A DNA stretch of 64,000 bases, taken from contig JALMGJ010000012.1 of NCBI GenBank assembly GCA_023362775.1, positions 26,443,001 through 26,507,000 on the forward strand, written 5' to 3'. Positions 33,216-43,805 of the stretch are shown piece after piece. Below the pieces are notes generated by a model. The model saw nothing but the letters and a program-made list of their open reading frames with translations. It made no database searches and had not been told where the DNA came from. Origin of the DNA: Charina bottae (lineage: Eukaryota > Chordata > Lepidosauria > Squamata > Charinaidae). The position numbers and the translations under genes are program-made. Every line of letters begins with the position of its first letter. Within the stretch, counting starts at the first letter, position 1.

Positions 33216-35577
33216 TGCTATATACCTAATTTGTCTTAGAAAATACCAACAATTACTGCAGAGGTCGGGAGATGGATCTAGCCTGGATAAAGTCCAGATG
33301 TGCCTCCCCTCCTAATATAGGGTTTAATGAACTTCCTTCTATTACTCTCTCTCCCTGGACATCAGCTGTTGCTCTGTAGGAAAGACCAATGACATACTTG
33401 CTCCCAGTGTTCTATATAGAGATGATCTAGACAAGACAAGTGGACAGCCATCTCGCCCTGTCTGTCAGCCTTACCAGGTAGACCAGACAGAAAACGCGAC
33501 CAGATAAGCTAATTCTACTTTATTGTAAATTCTGAGCCTCTTGCCTCACCCATTGTGCAGCTGTGGGCTATGCTGTCTCTTATCTGATCATTCCCTAGGC
33601 AGCATCTCTTCGCCCTGTCTCCCAAGGTCTTTCCCACATACCATTACATTGCCTCCCCAACCACAGGGTGGTTGCCCACCATGTGACTTCAGGATTGTGC
33701 TCATGGCAGCAAAGGCCCCAGGGGTTGTGCCCACTGTACCTGAGAGGCAGCCTTCCCTAAAGATAAAGGGTGAGGTGCAGACAAAGCAGAGTGGATCTTG
33801 CCAACGCTAATGAAGGAATGTCAGCCGGATCACCTTCTCCTCTGCCTGAGGGGGAAGGATGAAGGATGAAGAACAGATAAAAAGCAATGGAGGAGGAAGC
33901 TGTGGCAGTGAAGTGAGGGGCAGGGCTTAGGAGGAGGTCCTTTTGCTTGGAGCTCTACCGACTGGCTAAGCTGGCCCAATAGTCTATGTGTTCCCCATCA
34001 CAGATTTGTTGTAAAGCAAAGGGGATCCCTTGCTGAAGAGATTTCAGTCACCCCTGTTGCTGAATAAGAGACAGCTAGGAAGACTTTTCATTTTCAAGTC
34101 TCTGTCCGTGGTCTTCAGATGAGGCAGAGAAAAAAGACTTCACAGTAGAAAGATACGCTATGCATCTTATATTCCTAAAGCTGTGCTTAATGTTATTTGC
34201 AGAATACATGAATTACGCTTGCTTAGATTTGTGGGTTTGAGCTGTAACAGCTCTAATATTGTGCAGATAAAAAACATCTGGGTCACTTAGTAACCAAGGC
34301 TAGTATGAATTCTGTTTTCATTTATTCCTGAAGTCTGTTCCAGAACTAAATGGACTCCCCTTCTGGGGAATGTGATCGGTTTTTTTCTTCCTGGCAGTTG
34401 TGAATGCTGGACTGAAGTCATGCATGTTATAGAAAGTTGGCTATTTCTTTTGTTGTATTGAGAATTTTCCTACTAGATAAATCAGTCTGATAGGCAACAG
34501 CAACAAAAGGTCTCCAAAAGTAGAAGGGAAATCTAAATCAATGAGTGGTGAAGAATGATCAAACCTTTTGCTACTGTTGTCAGTTGTTCGCTTGTAAGGA
34601 TGCCATTGTACCCACAATGCAGATGTATTGTTTTTAAATGACCTATGGGGATTTAACAGGACTTGTTGGGTTTAAAACAAGGAAGGTAGTTGTAGTCCTG
34701 AACAGCAGTTATCAAGGAGTAGCTTTAGAATTGGAGACGCCCTCCAGTTGTTTAGCTACTGGCTGTACACAGTTGTGGAGGGCATCAAGTTGAGCAAGGC
34801 TGATTGACTGTCTTTTCAGGGGCAGATATTTGGTTGCTCTTGAGTAGAAGGCAACCAAGTTAGTATCCAGCTCCTATCTTGTTTCTGCTGTGAAGTCTCT
34901 GACTTGGTTGCCTTCTACTCAAGAGCCCATTTAGCTTGAGGAGGGCTCTGACAATCTCCATTTTGTTCTGGAGGAGGCAGGGTGGTTCTCTGGGGTTTTC
35001 CAATATCTTTCCTCATGCAGAGAGACAGACTCCAAAATGTTACTGCACTAGTATGAGCCTTATTTAAAAAAAAAGATAAAGAAAGAAGGTGAGGCACAAC
35101 TCCAAGCCACCATGGAGAAAGTTCGCCATCAGAAGTCACTTAAACAAGAGCCTGCCTTCCATTCCTTCTCCCACCTCATAGCATTACAGTAGCTAAGCAT
35201 TTGTTTGTCTGTTGGATCTCCATTCCAGAGCAAGAGGCTCTACATGCTTTCTTCTTGCCAGCAAATGCAACTCCACCAGAAAGTCACCAGGAAGTGAGAG
35301 TGCCTGAATCCTAAAATCAAGGATCTGAGATGGAGATGATAGAAGCAGTTAGCTGCTCAGAGGCAGCTATTAACCCTTTTGCAAGATCTCCCGGGAGAGT
35401 TAAGAGTTGCTTTGTCCCAGTTTCTCCTTCCAGAATGGGGAGAGTGACTTTTTGCTTCCACCATATCACCCCAGTGGGAAAATCTGTTCAAGTATCAGCC
35501 AATATGTTTGTGTGTCCATTGGAAAAAAAAACAAATTTGGATTGGGTTGGTGGAATGGCTTCCTTGAGCTCCTTATG
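33216..35577. other. DYM intronic DNA, no gene recognised; 24-bp inverted repeat
   Basis: Unassigned. 33480-33560 has an LTR-like polyadenylation pattern on the minus strand, but no partner. A perfect 24-bp inverted repeat lies at 34836-34859 and 34903-34926, separated by 43 bases. Confidence 0.5.
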
Positions 35578-35585
35578 TGCTAGAG

Positions 35586-35843
35586 CAGTGCTTTCCAAAG
35601 TGCCGCCGTTGGCGACACAACAACGGCGGCAGTGGTGGTGGTGCAGGGGTGCGCGCGGCGGTGGCAGTGTGCACGGTGGCAGCGGCGGCGGCCTCACTAA
35701 AACGCGGAAGCGCTGATGGTGCGCCGCTGCTGCTGTGCACACTGCCACCTCTGTGCGCGTCCCCCGTGCCGCAGCTTTGCGACACACTAAACTGTGTGTT
35801 GCGACACACTAAAGTGTCGCGACACACAGTTTGGAAAGCTATG
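35586..35843. mobile_element. hAT MITE of the CAGAGCTTTCC family with GC-rich core
   Basis: Starts CAGTGCTTTCCAAAG and ends TTTGGAAAGCTATG. An exact 8-bp duplication TGCTAGAG lies at 35578-35585 and 35844-35851. The core is a GGC/GGT-rich imperfect repeat that differs from the 31650 and 53063 copies. Non-coding. Confidence 0.88.
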
Positions 35844-35851
35844 TGCTAGAG

Positions 35852-37631
35852 AAAGATACAGCTGGGCATTAGGAACCTGAAACAGATGTAGGAGATAAAA
35901 ATGCATACTATTTTTCCCCCTTGGAAATTCCATCATTTTATTGCAAGTGCTACTTGTCAAATAGCATTGGGGGAGGGAAGTGTGCTTCTAATTGGTTGCT
36001 TTTAACGTTTTTGAGTTTTTGAAAGAAATTTGTTTAGGATTTGCAGTAGGGAATGATTAGTATCAGCAGACCAAGTTATTTCACTACTGAATAAACACTT
36101 TTCCTATTGAATTTCATTTGCTTTGCACTTTTAAGCTTTTCGCAAAAGCCTTGGGTGCTGGCCTGAACAATCCTCTGCTCCAGATTAGGGAGGCAGTGTC
36201 TGCCGTTGCTGGCAGCAATGGTGTGTCTCATTTGAATCCCTGAATAATCAGACCATCAGCTCTCTTTTGTTTTACTAATAGCAGCAGAGTTGTAAAGGCC
36301 TAATTAGGCTTAATGGCTCCAGGTGGGTGTCTAACTCTTGAGTACAAAGGAATCTCAAGCAGCAAACCATTTCCAACTCCTTGAAGGAGATTATTAAAGG
36401 AATGTTAGCACCCTCAGTGACAGGGCCAATATTCCTGTCTACTTGATTCCTCAAGATAATGTGTATATTTAGAGACATTGCTAGACTGGTAGACATCCCT
36501 TCCCTATAATACCCTGAAAAAAACCAAAGTGAGGTAGGTATTGAAGTGGAAGTTAAGCAAGTCCAAATAGGATTGACCATTTTGAGATGTGGTTACACTA
36601 CTCCTGCGCTCCTGGGTTGTCTTGGGATCATGCAGTGCAGGCCATCAAGGAGTGCAGCCTGCTAAAATGGCGGCATGTGTCTACTGGGATTTTTTAAAAT
36701 ATTTTAAAAATAATAATATGTGTTGATTATCTAGGAAAATTGGGAAAGTGGTTGATGGCTTCTATAGTGAAAAGCAGCAGGTGTGTACATGATGCTTTAG
36801 AACCGTTTTCCAACATGCCAAGAATTCTGGGAATTGTAGTCTCACCATATATAGAAGACTTCTGGTTGGGGATGGCTGCTTTAGAAAGAGACGTATATAC
36901 ACTTGTGTAATGGATGGATGGAATGCAATGAATGGTCATTGTAGCTTGCAAGGCAGGGGGAGGGTTTTGAGAGAATTCAGAGCTGAACAAACCATCTTTA
37001 CAAGAGATAATTATGGGTTTATTTGGGGCTCCTCCCATACCGCTATATTGTCCTCTGTATTTATTCAGTTCCTTGCATAAGATGCTTGTTTCTTGTCCTC
37101 AGGAAGCATACCTTTTTGTGAATGTGGTGTTTTCTCTGATGCTGACCACCATTTGGGGACTTGACACCCCCCCCTCCCAACAACTCCCATGAAAATCATT
37201 TTGTGGCAAAGTAATTATTTTCAGAAACTAAGAGAGGTAGTATATGCACTAAGTTTCTAAGCAGTAGAAAGTTAATCATGACTAAGATGGGATAAGATTT
37301 GAATGGGGGACATTGTGGGTATCCACAGCTTAATCTCTTGATCTCTATGCTATACAGATATATGGACATTTTTGGATCATGACCATCAAACAAGATGCAG
37401 ATTTGAAACAAATAATACTTAAATTCTGGCTCATTTAGGTTATGAATATTTCATATTATTTTTAATCTAGCATTCAACTATATAGTTGACAAGTATCAAT
37501 GAAGAAGCCACTCAATCATCATCATAATTCAGTTGTGCGGATTCCAAATTTTGTTTTTTAATCTGGTTTACAGATTCCTGGCATTGCTTAACTAAACCAT
37601 GTTACTTTGTTTATTTCCTGCTTCCTTCAAG
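35852..37631. other. DYM intron, no gene recognised
   Basis: Unassigned intronic sequence ending in the pyrimidine-rich acceptor (…TTTATTTCCTGCTTCCTTCAAG) of the next exon. Confidence 0.6.
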
Positions 37632-37745
37632 GTGATCAGCTTCTTTAGCTCACGGATTGAGCATCCTGGAGCCCAGCTGTCAGTGGAGCGAGTACTAGAA
37701 ATTATCAAACAAGGAGCTGTTGCCCTCCCCAAAGACAGGCTCCGG
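37632..37745 (+). CDS. DYM: DYM (dymeclin) exon, penultimate coding exon by comparison, 38 codons
   Basis: Encodes [20 protein letters not shown] through [17 protein letters not shown]. The acceptor is CCTTCAAG (to 37631) and the donor is GTGAGT (37746 on). 114 bp, phase 0 at both ends, in frame with 31351-31533. From memory the human segment differs only around SRLLQAGAEL (here [10 protein letters not shown]) and at V/A and K/R positions. In vertebrate dymeclin one more coding exon of about 49 residues should follow. It was not found in 37746-64000, so it probably lies to the right of the window, or was missed. Confidence 0.95.
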
Positions 37746-37812
37746 GTGAGTGATGGCAAAGATAACTTTAAGAGCACTTCATCTGTTTTTCAGATTACTA
37801 GCTAGTCTATTG

Positions 37813-37947
37813 CAGCGCTTCTCAACCTTGGCAGCTTTCAGATGGGTGGACTCCAACTCCCAGAATTCCCCAGCCAGCCTTGGTGGCTGGGGAATTTTGG
37901 GAGTTGGAGTCCACCCATCTAAAAGCTGCCAAGGTTGAGAAACACTG
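37813..37947. mobile_element. Palindromic hAT MITE, 135 bp
   Basis: Starts CAGCGCTTCTCAACC and ends GGTTGAGAAACACTG, almost a full palindrome folding at CCAGCCAGCCTTGGTGGCTGG. Exact 8-bp duplication GTCTATTG (37805-37812 and 37948-37955). It lies 67 bp downstream of the DYM donor site. Confidence 0.93.
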
Positions 37948-37955
37948 GTCTATTG

Positions 37956-39266
37956 TATATAATTGTATTGAGTTCCATATGTATTTGTGTTCAGTTATCT
38001 GTTGGATAATTGATCTATAATATGTTATGCAAATAACCTGGATAAAAGAACAAATGACTATGGGACAAAATAACCATTTGCCTAATCTTATACGTTTTAA
38101 TATTTTTTTATACTGAATTATATATGTTTTATTTGACTGTATGTGTGAAAATTTTATGACTGTATCTTTAAGAACTGAAATTGTACCAATCATAGTACTT
38201 AAAGTCATTGGAAGAAACCTAAGCATACTGTCAAATAAAACCTCACCGAAACATAAAATAATGGCCTAGATTGGTTATTTTTCCCAGTCTCTCATCTGGG
38301 TTTGGTGGGAAGTGGACGTAATGATTTTTAAAGAGTGTGTGCATGTCCAGGGTGCAAAATGCATGACACAAGTGCATAATGAATGGCCAGTTGCTGAATT
38401 GCAACTAGGATAGACTTCCCCATTGTTTTGGATTACAGCTCCTGAACCTCCATCGTCTAAATACTGAAAGACATGAGATTGGGGAGGGCTGAGCTAGAAC
38501 ACCATGCTCTAGCTTTTTTTCATTTGTGCATTATGTCTGGCATTAGCAATGAACAGGCATGCCATGCAAGAGAGGGGAGAGAACATGGTCTTTCTCTCCC
38601 ATGATATGTGCCCACAGGGGGAAGATAGTAATATCCAAAGCAAGTGAAATTGGGGAAGAAACACCGTTTCTACCTCATTAAAAATCTTGAATAAGAGGAA
38701 ATATATTTAAACATAACCGCCTCTATTTATATGGGTTCCTTAGCTACAATTAAGGCAAAATTTGTTCTAAGGAGGAGATACAAAATTCCACAGTCTCATA
38801 ATTGTAATTGAGTTATAATAGACCCGTGGCGTTTGCACTGTCTGCTATTGTGTCATTGTTAAATTCTTTAGTCTGATAGCACATTTTGTTCTGTACTTCT
38901 TTTATGGGAGTATTTCTCACCTGTCCTATAGGAATACTGTAGTTCTCAAGGTGGATTCTAACCAATAAAACAAGTTGACATATAACTATGGAATTTATAC
39001 AATCTCTAGGAACATGGAATTCACTCACCTCCACATACAGTGATGTATAAGGACAATGCAAGAGAAAGCATGACTAAAATCACCATACAATTTTAATTAA
39101 AACAGCATCCTGATAAAACAACAAAAAGCAGCAACTAATATAGCAATCACGTAAATCATTTCAACTAACTGGATTGTCTGGGCAGACAATAAGGTTTCAT
39201 GGTGTTGAAGATACTGAACATTTGGGGATATTTTTATCATATTCGGGATAATGCGCAGAGAATCCT
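37956..39266. other. DYM intronic DNA, no gene recognised
   Basis: Unassigned AT-rich sequence. No match to the expected terminal dymeclin exon. Confidence 0.55.
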
Positions 39267-39344
39267 TCCTTCCTTCCTTCCTTCCTTCCTTCCTTCCTTC
39301 CTTCCTTCCTTCCTTCCTTCCTTCCTTCCTTCCTTCCTTCCTTG
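39267..39344. repeat. (CTTC)n microsatellite
   Basis: About 19 uninterrupted CTTC units. The apparent FLPS-repeat reading on the + strand is an artefact of it. Confidence 0.97.
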
Positions 39345-39439
39345 TTTTTACATCATATACCCAAAGTCCTTAAAAGAAAAGTTTCTGCTAACATTCGTAA
39401 GGCATAAGGTAGATCAGGAGAGATTGAGTATGGTATGAT

Positions 39440-39700
39440 TGTACCTGACTATATTGCCTATAAAGCGTGGAGTAGAAATGAAGTTTCGCGGACAGCTTCA
39501 AGGACAGCCAACAGTAGAAAGCATTAAAGTAATCTAATCCAAAGCTCATTCAAGCATGAACCATTGCGGCCAGATTACCTTTGCTCATGAACTATTTTTG
39601 TGGGCAAATCAACCGTGTTCTGCTATTGTGCCGTATACGTGTAGCTGAACGTCCAGGGAAGAGCTGGATCGAAAAGCATCTCCCAAGCTGGGTACTTTGA
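39440..39700 (-). mobile_element. Possible L2-like LINE fragment, decayed
   Basis: Contains AAGCATTAAAGTAATCTAATCC and 'ctgaacgtccagggaagagctggat', resembling the inverse of the intact LINE's RT C-terminal region. Diverged and border-less. Confidence 0.45.
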
Positions 39701-40997
39701 GATGAGAGAGAGGTGCATCCCCATTAGATTAGGACACATACTAAGTTAGACATAGGAACTCTCTACCTGTATGCACATCAAATTGAGATTCCATTACCAC
39801 AAAATCCCATCGTGGAATCAACAGTTACCCCTTGGGAAATGCAGGCAGGTTCAAATAAGCGGGCATGTTATTTAGAGTAACATCGTATACAGGAACACAC
39901 TGTAAGTTAAGATAACAAGGACTTGCATTTGTTTGGATAATTGAGAAGAGAATGTTTATACTGCAAATGTAACCAAAGGTACTTGAATGCCTGACTCTCA
40001 GCTTGCTGTCCCACTGAACATATGCGGCATGTGATTTTCTTTCGTTTTGTTGCATATGCCAGCTCCATAGTTTAGGGTGGACAATCACAGATGTCTAGGA
40101 GGGAACTGCTACAGATCTGATCCCGTAAAACGGTTGTGCCGTTCTTTCAGAAGAATGCGCAACCACCACGAACCTTTAAGTTCAGATATATCAAAGCCTG
40201 TAGTTGAGAGGAAAAGAGCAAATGCATTTGACAGTCAAGTTCTTGAGCATTGGAACATGAGTCGGCATCTTCACCTGACTGCTGTTCAAGATAAGTGCAA
40301 TATAATTAGCTGTCAGTTTAAAGTGCTGCTGGCTGCTTTCCGGCAGGAGAAGTCCAAACTGGGTAATTAACTGCCTTAGAAGATAGCAGCAGGAGCCGGG
40401 GAGATAAAAAGGCAGGTGTTGAAATACCCAGCTCTTAGATTTTTCCTTCACCTTGTGGGAGGAGATAAATGAAGTTAATAGGCCTGGGTCTTGGGGTGCA
40501 GGCGGCAGCATTCAAAGATAGAGCTGTCTCCTTCCTAGACAAGCAGCCCACATTTACAGGCTTTCCATTTTATTGCAGAAGATTATGAGGAGGCGGCACT
40601 TGAAGATCGTGGTGATTAGTCTAAGCATTGGTCTTCCTTGTTATCTTTTCTCCCCCTCCCGGCTTCCAAAGTTCATAGTCCCCCCTCCCCCCTTATGTTG
40701 GGTGAAAGGATCTCTAGTCTGAGAATTGGGCCTCAGAAAAGTGAAACCATGTCTGGAGTCTGGGAGTTATCTCAGAATTTTTGTGGAAGTTAGCCAGATA
40801 GCTGCCCCCCCTTTTTTTTTTTTTGGAGGGGGGTAATAAGTGGGATAACCTGTTCTGAATGCCAGACATTATTAACTGGAAGCTTATGTTCAAGTTCATA
40901 GAATATATAGCATTTAAGAGATCACATTCAAATGCTTTTGAAAGAAACTTCCTGCCAGTTAATCTATTTGAAGAGAAAACATTTATTTTATAAATGG
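39701..40997. other. DYM intronic DNA, no gene recognised
   Basis: Unassigned. A short C/T homopolymer pair lies at about 40805-40825. Confidence 0.55.
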
Positions 40998-41049
40998 TTG
41001 TCCCCTGTTGACTGTAGCTTGAATCATGTCAACTGGATTTCTATTTTCT

Positions 41050-41092
41050 CTGTGGAAACGTTTCGCTCCTTATCCAAGGAGCTTCTTCAGTC
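41050..41092 (-). ncRNA. Hammerhead-like motif, minus-strand arm (candidate)
   Basis: Inverse copy of 41164-41202: CTGAAGA, 7-bp stem II GCTCCTT/AAGGAGC with loop GGAT, then GAAACG. Stem I is weak. Confidence 0.4.
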
Positions 41093-41163
41093 TGAGCAAA
41101 GTTGGTAAGGGAATCCTAAATATGTTTCTAGGTAGCTGTTCAGACTGAATAGGTATTTGCTCA

Positions 41164-41202
41164 GACTGAAGAAGCTCCTTGGATAAGGAGCGAAACGTTT
41201 CC
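41164..41202 (+). ncRNA. Hammerhead-like motif, plus-strand arm (candidate)
   Basis: CTGAAGA (41166-41172; base 7 of the CTGANGA core is variable in hammerheads), an extra A, stem II GCTCCTT (41174-41180) with AAGGAGC (41185-41191), loop GGAT, then GAAACGTTT (41192-41200) with the palindromic stem III AACGTT or ACGT. Only two stem I pairs are visible, so activity is doubtful. Confidence 0.45.
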
Positions 41203-41297
41203 ACAGAGAAAATAGAAATCCAGTTGACATGATTCAAGCTACAGACAATTCCACCTGGATGACTGAGAACCTTCATAGACATATTGTCCCCTGTTGA

Positions 41298-42339
41298 GTT
41301 TCCCAGTTTTATTTCATAGTGCATTGCTTAGGGTTTTTTAAAAATTATTATTCCTTTATGTTCCCACATACTACCCAGGATGTTGTTTCATTGTCCTTTG
41401 CCTGCATTGCATAGAATACCTAGTGTTTGTTATGTCTTAATAGCAGAATACTGAGGTCTATTCCTTAAAATCCAAGCCTAAGAGGTAAGAGAGGAATTGT
41501 GCTCTGTTCAGTTCATTTGTATGCAAATCCTCTTCCCTCCAGCAGTCCAAAATGCTGGCTTTCTTTTTTTTTTCCCCAGTAGATGGCTGCAAATGCACTA
41601 AATTTTCAAGGGAAATAGCCCCTCCTAAACGAGCTACAGGGATGAATAACCAGAAGAGGCACTGTGATGTTTAGAACTAGTAGGCTCTTAATCCCAAAAT
41701 GAATATTACAGAATGGGCATACAATTCTTTTGGATAAGATAACTATGCCAGCTCTATGAGAAAGCAAACATTCATGGTTATCAAGCAATTGTAGTGATAA
41801 GACATACATTTTGTTAGAAATTGTGACTTGGGAGCACAAAAGTATTGCTCTCTTCTATAGGGGAATCACAGTTCGGAATTTTGAAATGTAAATTTGAGAA
41901 GAGATGGCTAAAATTTAAACATGAGCAAAGGAAGCATTAATTTGAGAGGCACAACAATCTAGTGCTCAATTAACTTGGTTCATGGGTTCATGGAATGATT
42001 TCAAGAAGAATCTGAATTAGCTCTGCCGAATTCTTGAACTGGATGTTATGTCTGCACTGGTCTAAATTCCAAGGCAGGATGCAAATAGAACTGCTAGGTG
42101 GATTTTTTTTCCTAGTTATACATTGTCTTTGGGCAGTTTATAATCTCTTTTTTGGGAAGGGGGCATCTTTCTCTTTTACTTTTTAATTGTAGGCCACCCA
42201 GGCAAGTAGGCACACACACCTGGTGAACTTTAAGACCTGTCATCTGGTCTTTTAGACAAAACGTGGGAGTTTTGCGTGGGGGGGGGGAACAGCTCCTCTT
42301 GGGGATGGCTGGTGCCATAGAGCCCTTTTAAACATTGAC
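41298..42339. other. DYM intronic DNA, no gene recognised
   Basis: Unassigned. No exon or intact repeat recognised. Confidence 0.55.
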
Positions 42340-42489
42340 CCATCAAATCTTGGATTTTGTATTTAAATTCATTGTATTGGAGAGTATTTATATACGCTGT
42401 TTTAATTGTTGAATTTTAACTGTCGATTTTTTGTAAACCGCCCAGAGTTCCCTCGCAGGGAGATGGAGCGGTAAATACAAGTTGAATTA

Positions 42490-42536
<47 letters not shown>

Positions 42537-42540
42537 ATAC
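42340..42540 (+). mobile_element. L2-related 3' tail with (AATA)n microsatellite
   Basis: Has GTAAACCGCCCAGAGTTCCC and GGGAGATGGAGCGG, a hairpin-prone 3' UTR motif, followed by about 12 AATA units (42490-42539). It is a 5'-truncated LINE end or a SINE using the same tail. Confidence 0.7.
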
Positions 42541-42610
42541 TCACTCTTAGATCTTCAAGGGATGTGTTAATGCAGAACCCAGATAAGCATTGGGTATAAA
42601 TACTCAATTT

Positions 42611-42948
42611 ATCAATGGGGGCATGGTGGCTCAGCAGGTAAGGCAGCCAGGTTTGTGATCGGAAGATCGCAAGTTCGGAGGTTCGAATCCCTAGCCCCGC
42701 GTGATGGAGTGAGCTCCCGCACTTGCCCCAGCTCTTGCCAACCTAGCAATTTGAAAGCATGCAAATGCAAGTAGATGAATAGGTACCACTTCGGTGGGAA
42801 GGTAACAGCATTCCGCGTGCGTCATGCCGGCCACATGACCGCGGAAGCATCTTCGTACAACGCTGGCTCTTCGGCTAACAAACGGAGATGAGCACCGGCC
42901 CCTAGAGTCGGACACGACTGCACAAATGTGCGAGGGGACCTTTACCTT
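42611..42948 (+). mobile_element. Sauria-type tRNA-derived SINE, copy 2
   Basis: Head with GTGGCTCAGCAGGTAAGGC (A-box) and GGTTCGAATCC (B-box), conserved body, and tail CCTTTACC. Flanked by a target duplication TATAAATACTCAATTT (42595-42610) versus TATAAATACTCTAATTT (42949-42965), differing by one base insertion. Confidence 0.93.
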
Positions 42949-43679
42949 TATAAATACTCTAATTTGGTTTCCTTTATTGAATTGGGGTTGGACTCAGTGG
43001 CCCCTTATAATTCTCTGTTCACCATATTGCTGAAATCTAAACCTTCTTAAAAGATTAAAGCAATTAATCTCAAAAAAAGTGGTTATATGGAATATCCACA
43101 AAATGAATTGTACTTTCATTTCTGGAGATTTGAAAATGCCACCAACATACCCAGTAAAATATCTCCTCTTGCCAGTTTTCTGAAAAAGTTTTTTTTTAAA
43201 AGGTCTCGTTCATTCCAAGGATTCGTTTATTTTGCTGCTAGAAAGAGAAGTTATTTTTCCACATAAGGTCCTAGTTACATTTAAGATTGGTCAAAGGGTT
43301 GCTTGACTTAACAGCAGTGGTGTTTATCATGGCATCCACAACCCCTGTATGATTCTGAAAGCGAGATCATATGTGTTGAAATTACCTTATTTATATATTA
43401 TTCTTAATGTTTGAAAAGGGGGATGTGCACTCTTACCTCTCCCCAGGTATCCACTGGCCCTGAAAATACTCCAGTGCATATTTCAATAAACATGACTATA
43501 GACTTCTTCAGAGAAGGGGAAGTCCCTAGATGGGCTGCAGGGAATTCATTTTTAAATTGTGACTAAACCAGAGGACTCAAAGCACCCAAGTTCGCTTTTA
43601 TATTGTAGCTGTCAGTCAGTTCTGGAGTTAAACAATATTCCTGGCTTCATTAGATCAAAGCATGAAACATGATCTCTGT
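42949..43679. other. DYM intronic DNA, no gene recognised
   Basis: Unassigned AT-rich sequence. Confidence 0.6.
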
Positions 43680-43805
43680 CAGTGTTTCTCAACCTCAGCA
43701 ACTTTAAGCTGTGTGGACTTCAACTTCCAGAATTCTCCAGCTGGCTGGGGAATTCTGGGAGTTGAAGTCCACACAGCTTAAAGTTGCTGAGCTTGAAAAA
43801 CACTG
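43680..43805. mobile_element. Palindromic hAT MITE, family of 37813-37947
   Basis: CAGTGTTTCTCAACC ... GCTTGAAAAACACTG, palindromic around CCAGCTGGCTGGGG. No exact 8-bp duplication remains. Confidence 0.8.

Larger units (their letters stand above)
41012..41283. mobile_element. Inverted Penelope-like ends with 14-bp target duplication
   Basis: Arms about 41012-41097 and about 41157-41257 are inverse copies (CTGTAGCTTGAATCATGTCA ... and its complement) around a unique spacer. The unit is flanked by an exact 14-bp duplication TTGTCCCCTGTTGA (40998-41011 and 41284-41297). Each arm carries a hammerhead-like core. It belongs with 23351-23506. Confidence 0.8.

Noticed and set aside
39199..39438. 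Membrane-like ORF with FLPS repeats
   Set aside because: Direct translation of the (CTTC)n microsatellite.
42611..42948. tRNA gene
   Set aside because: A and B boxes are present but the head is part of a 330-bp SINE with target duplications, repeated twice elsewhere.
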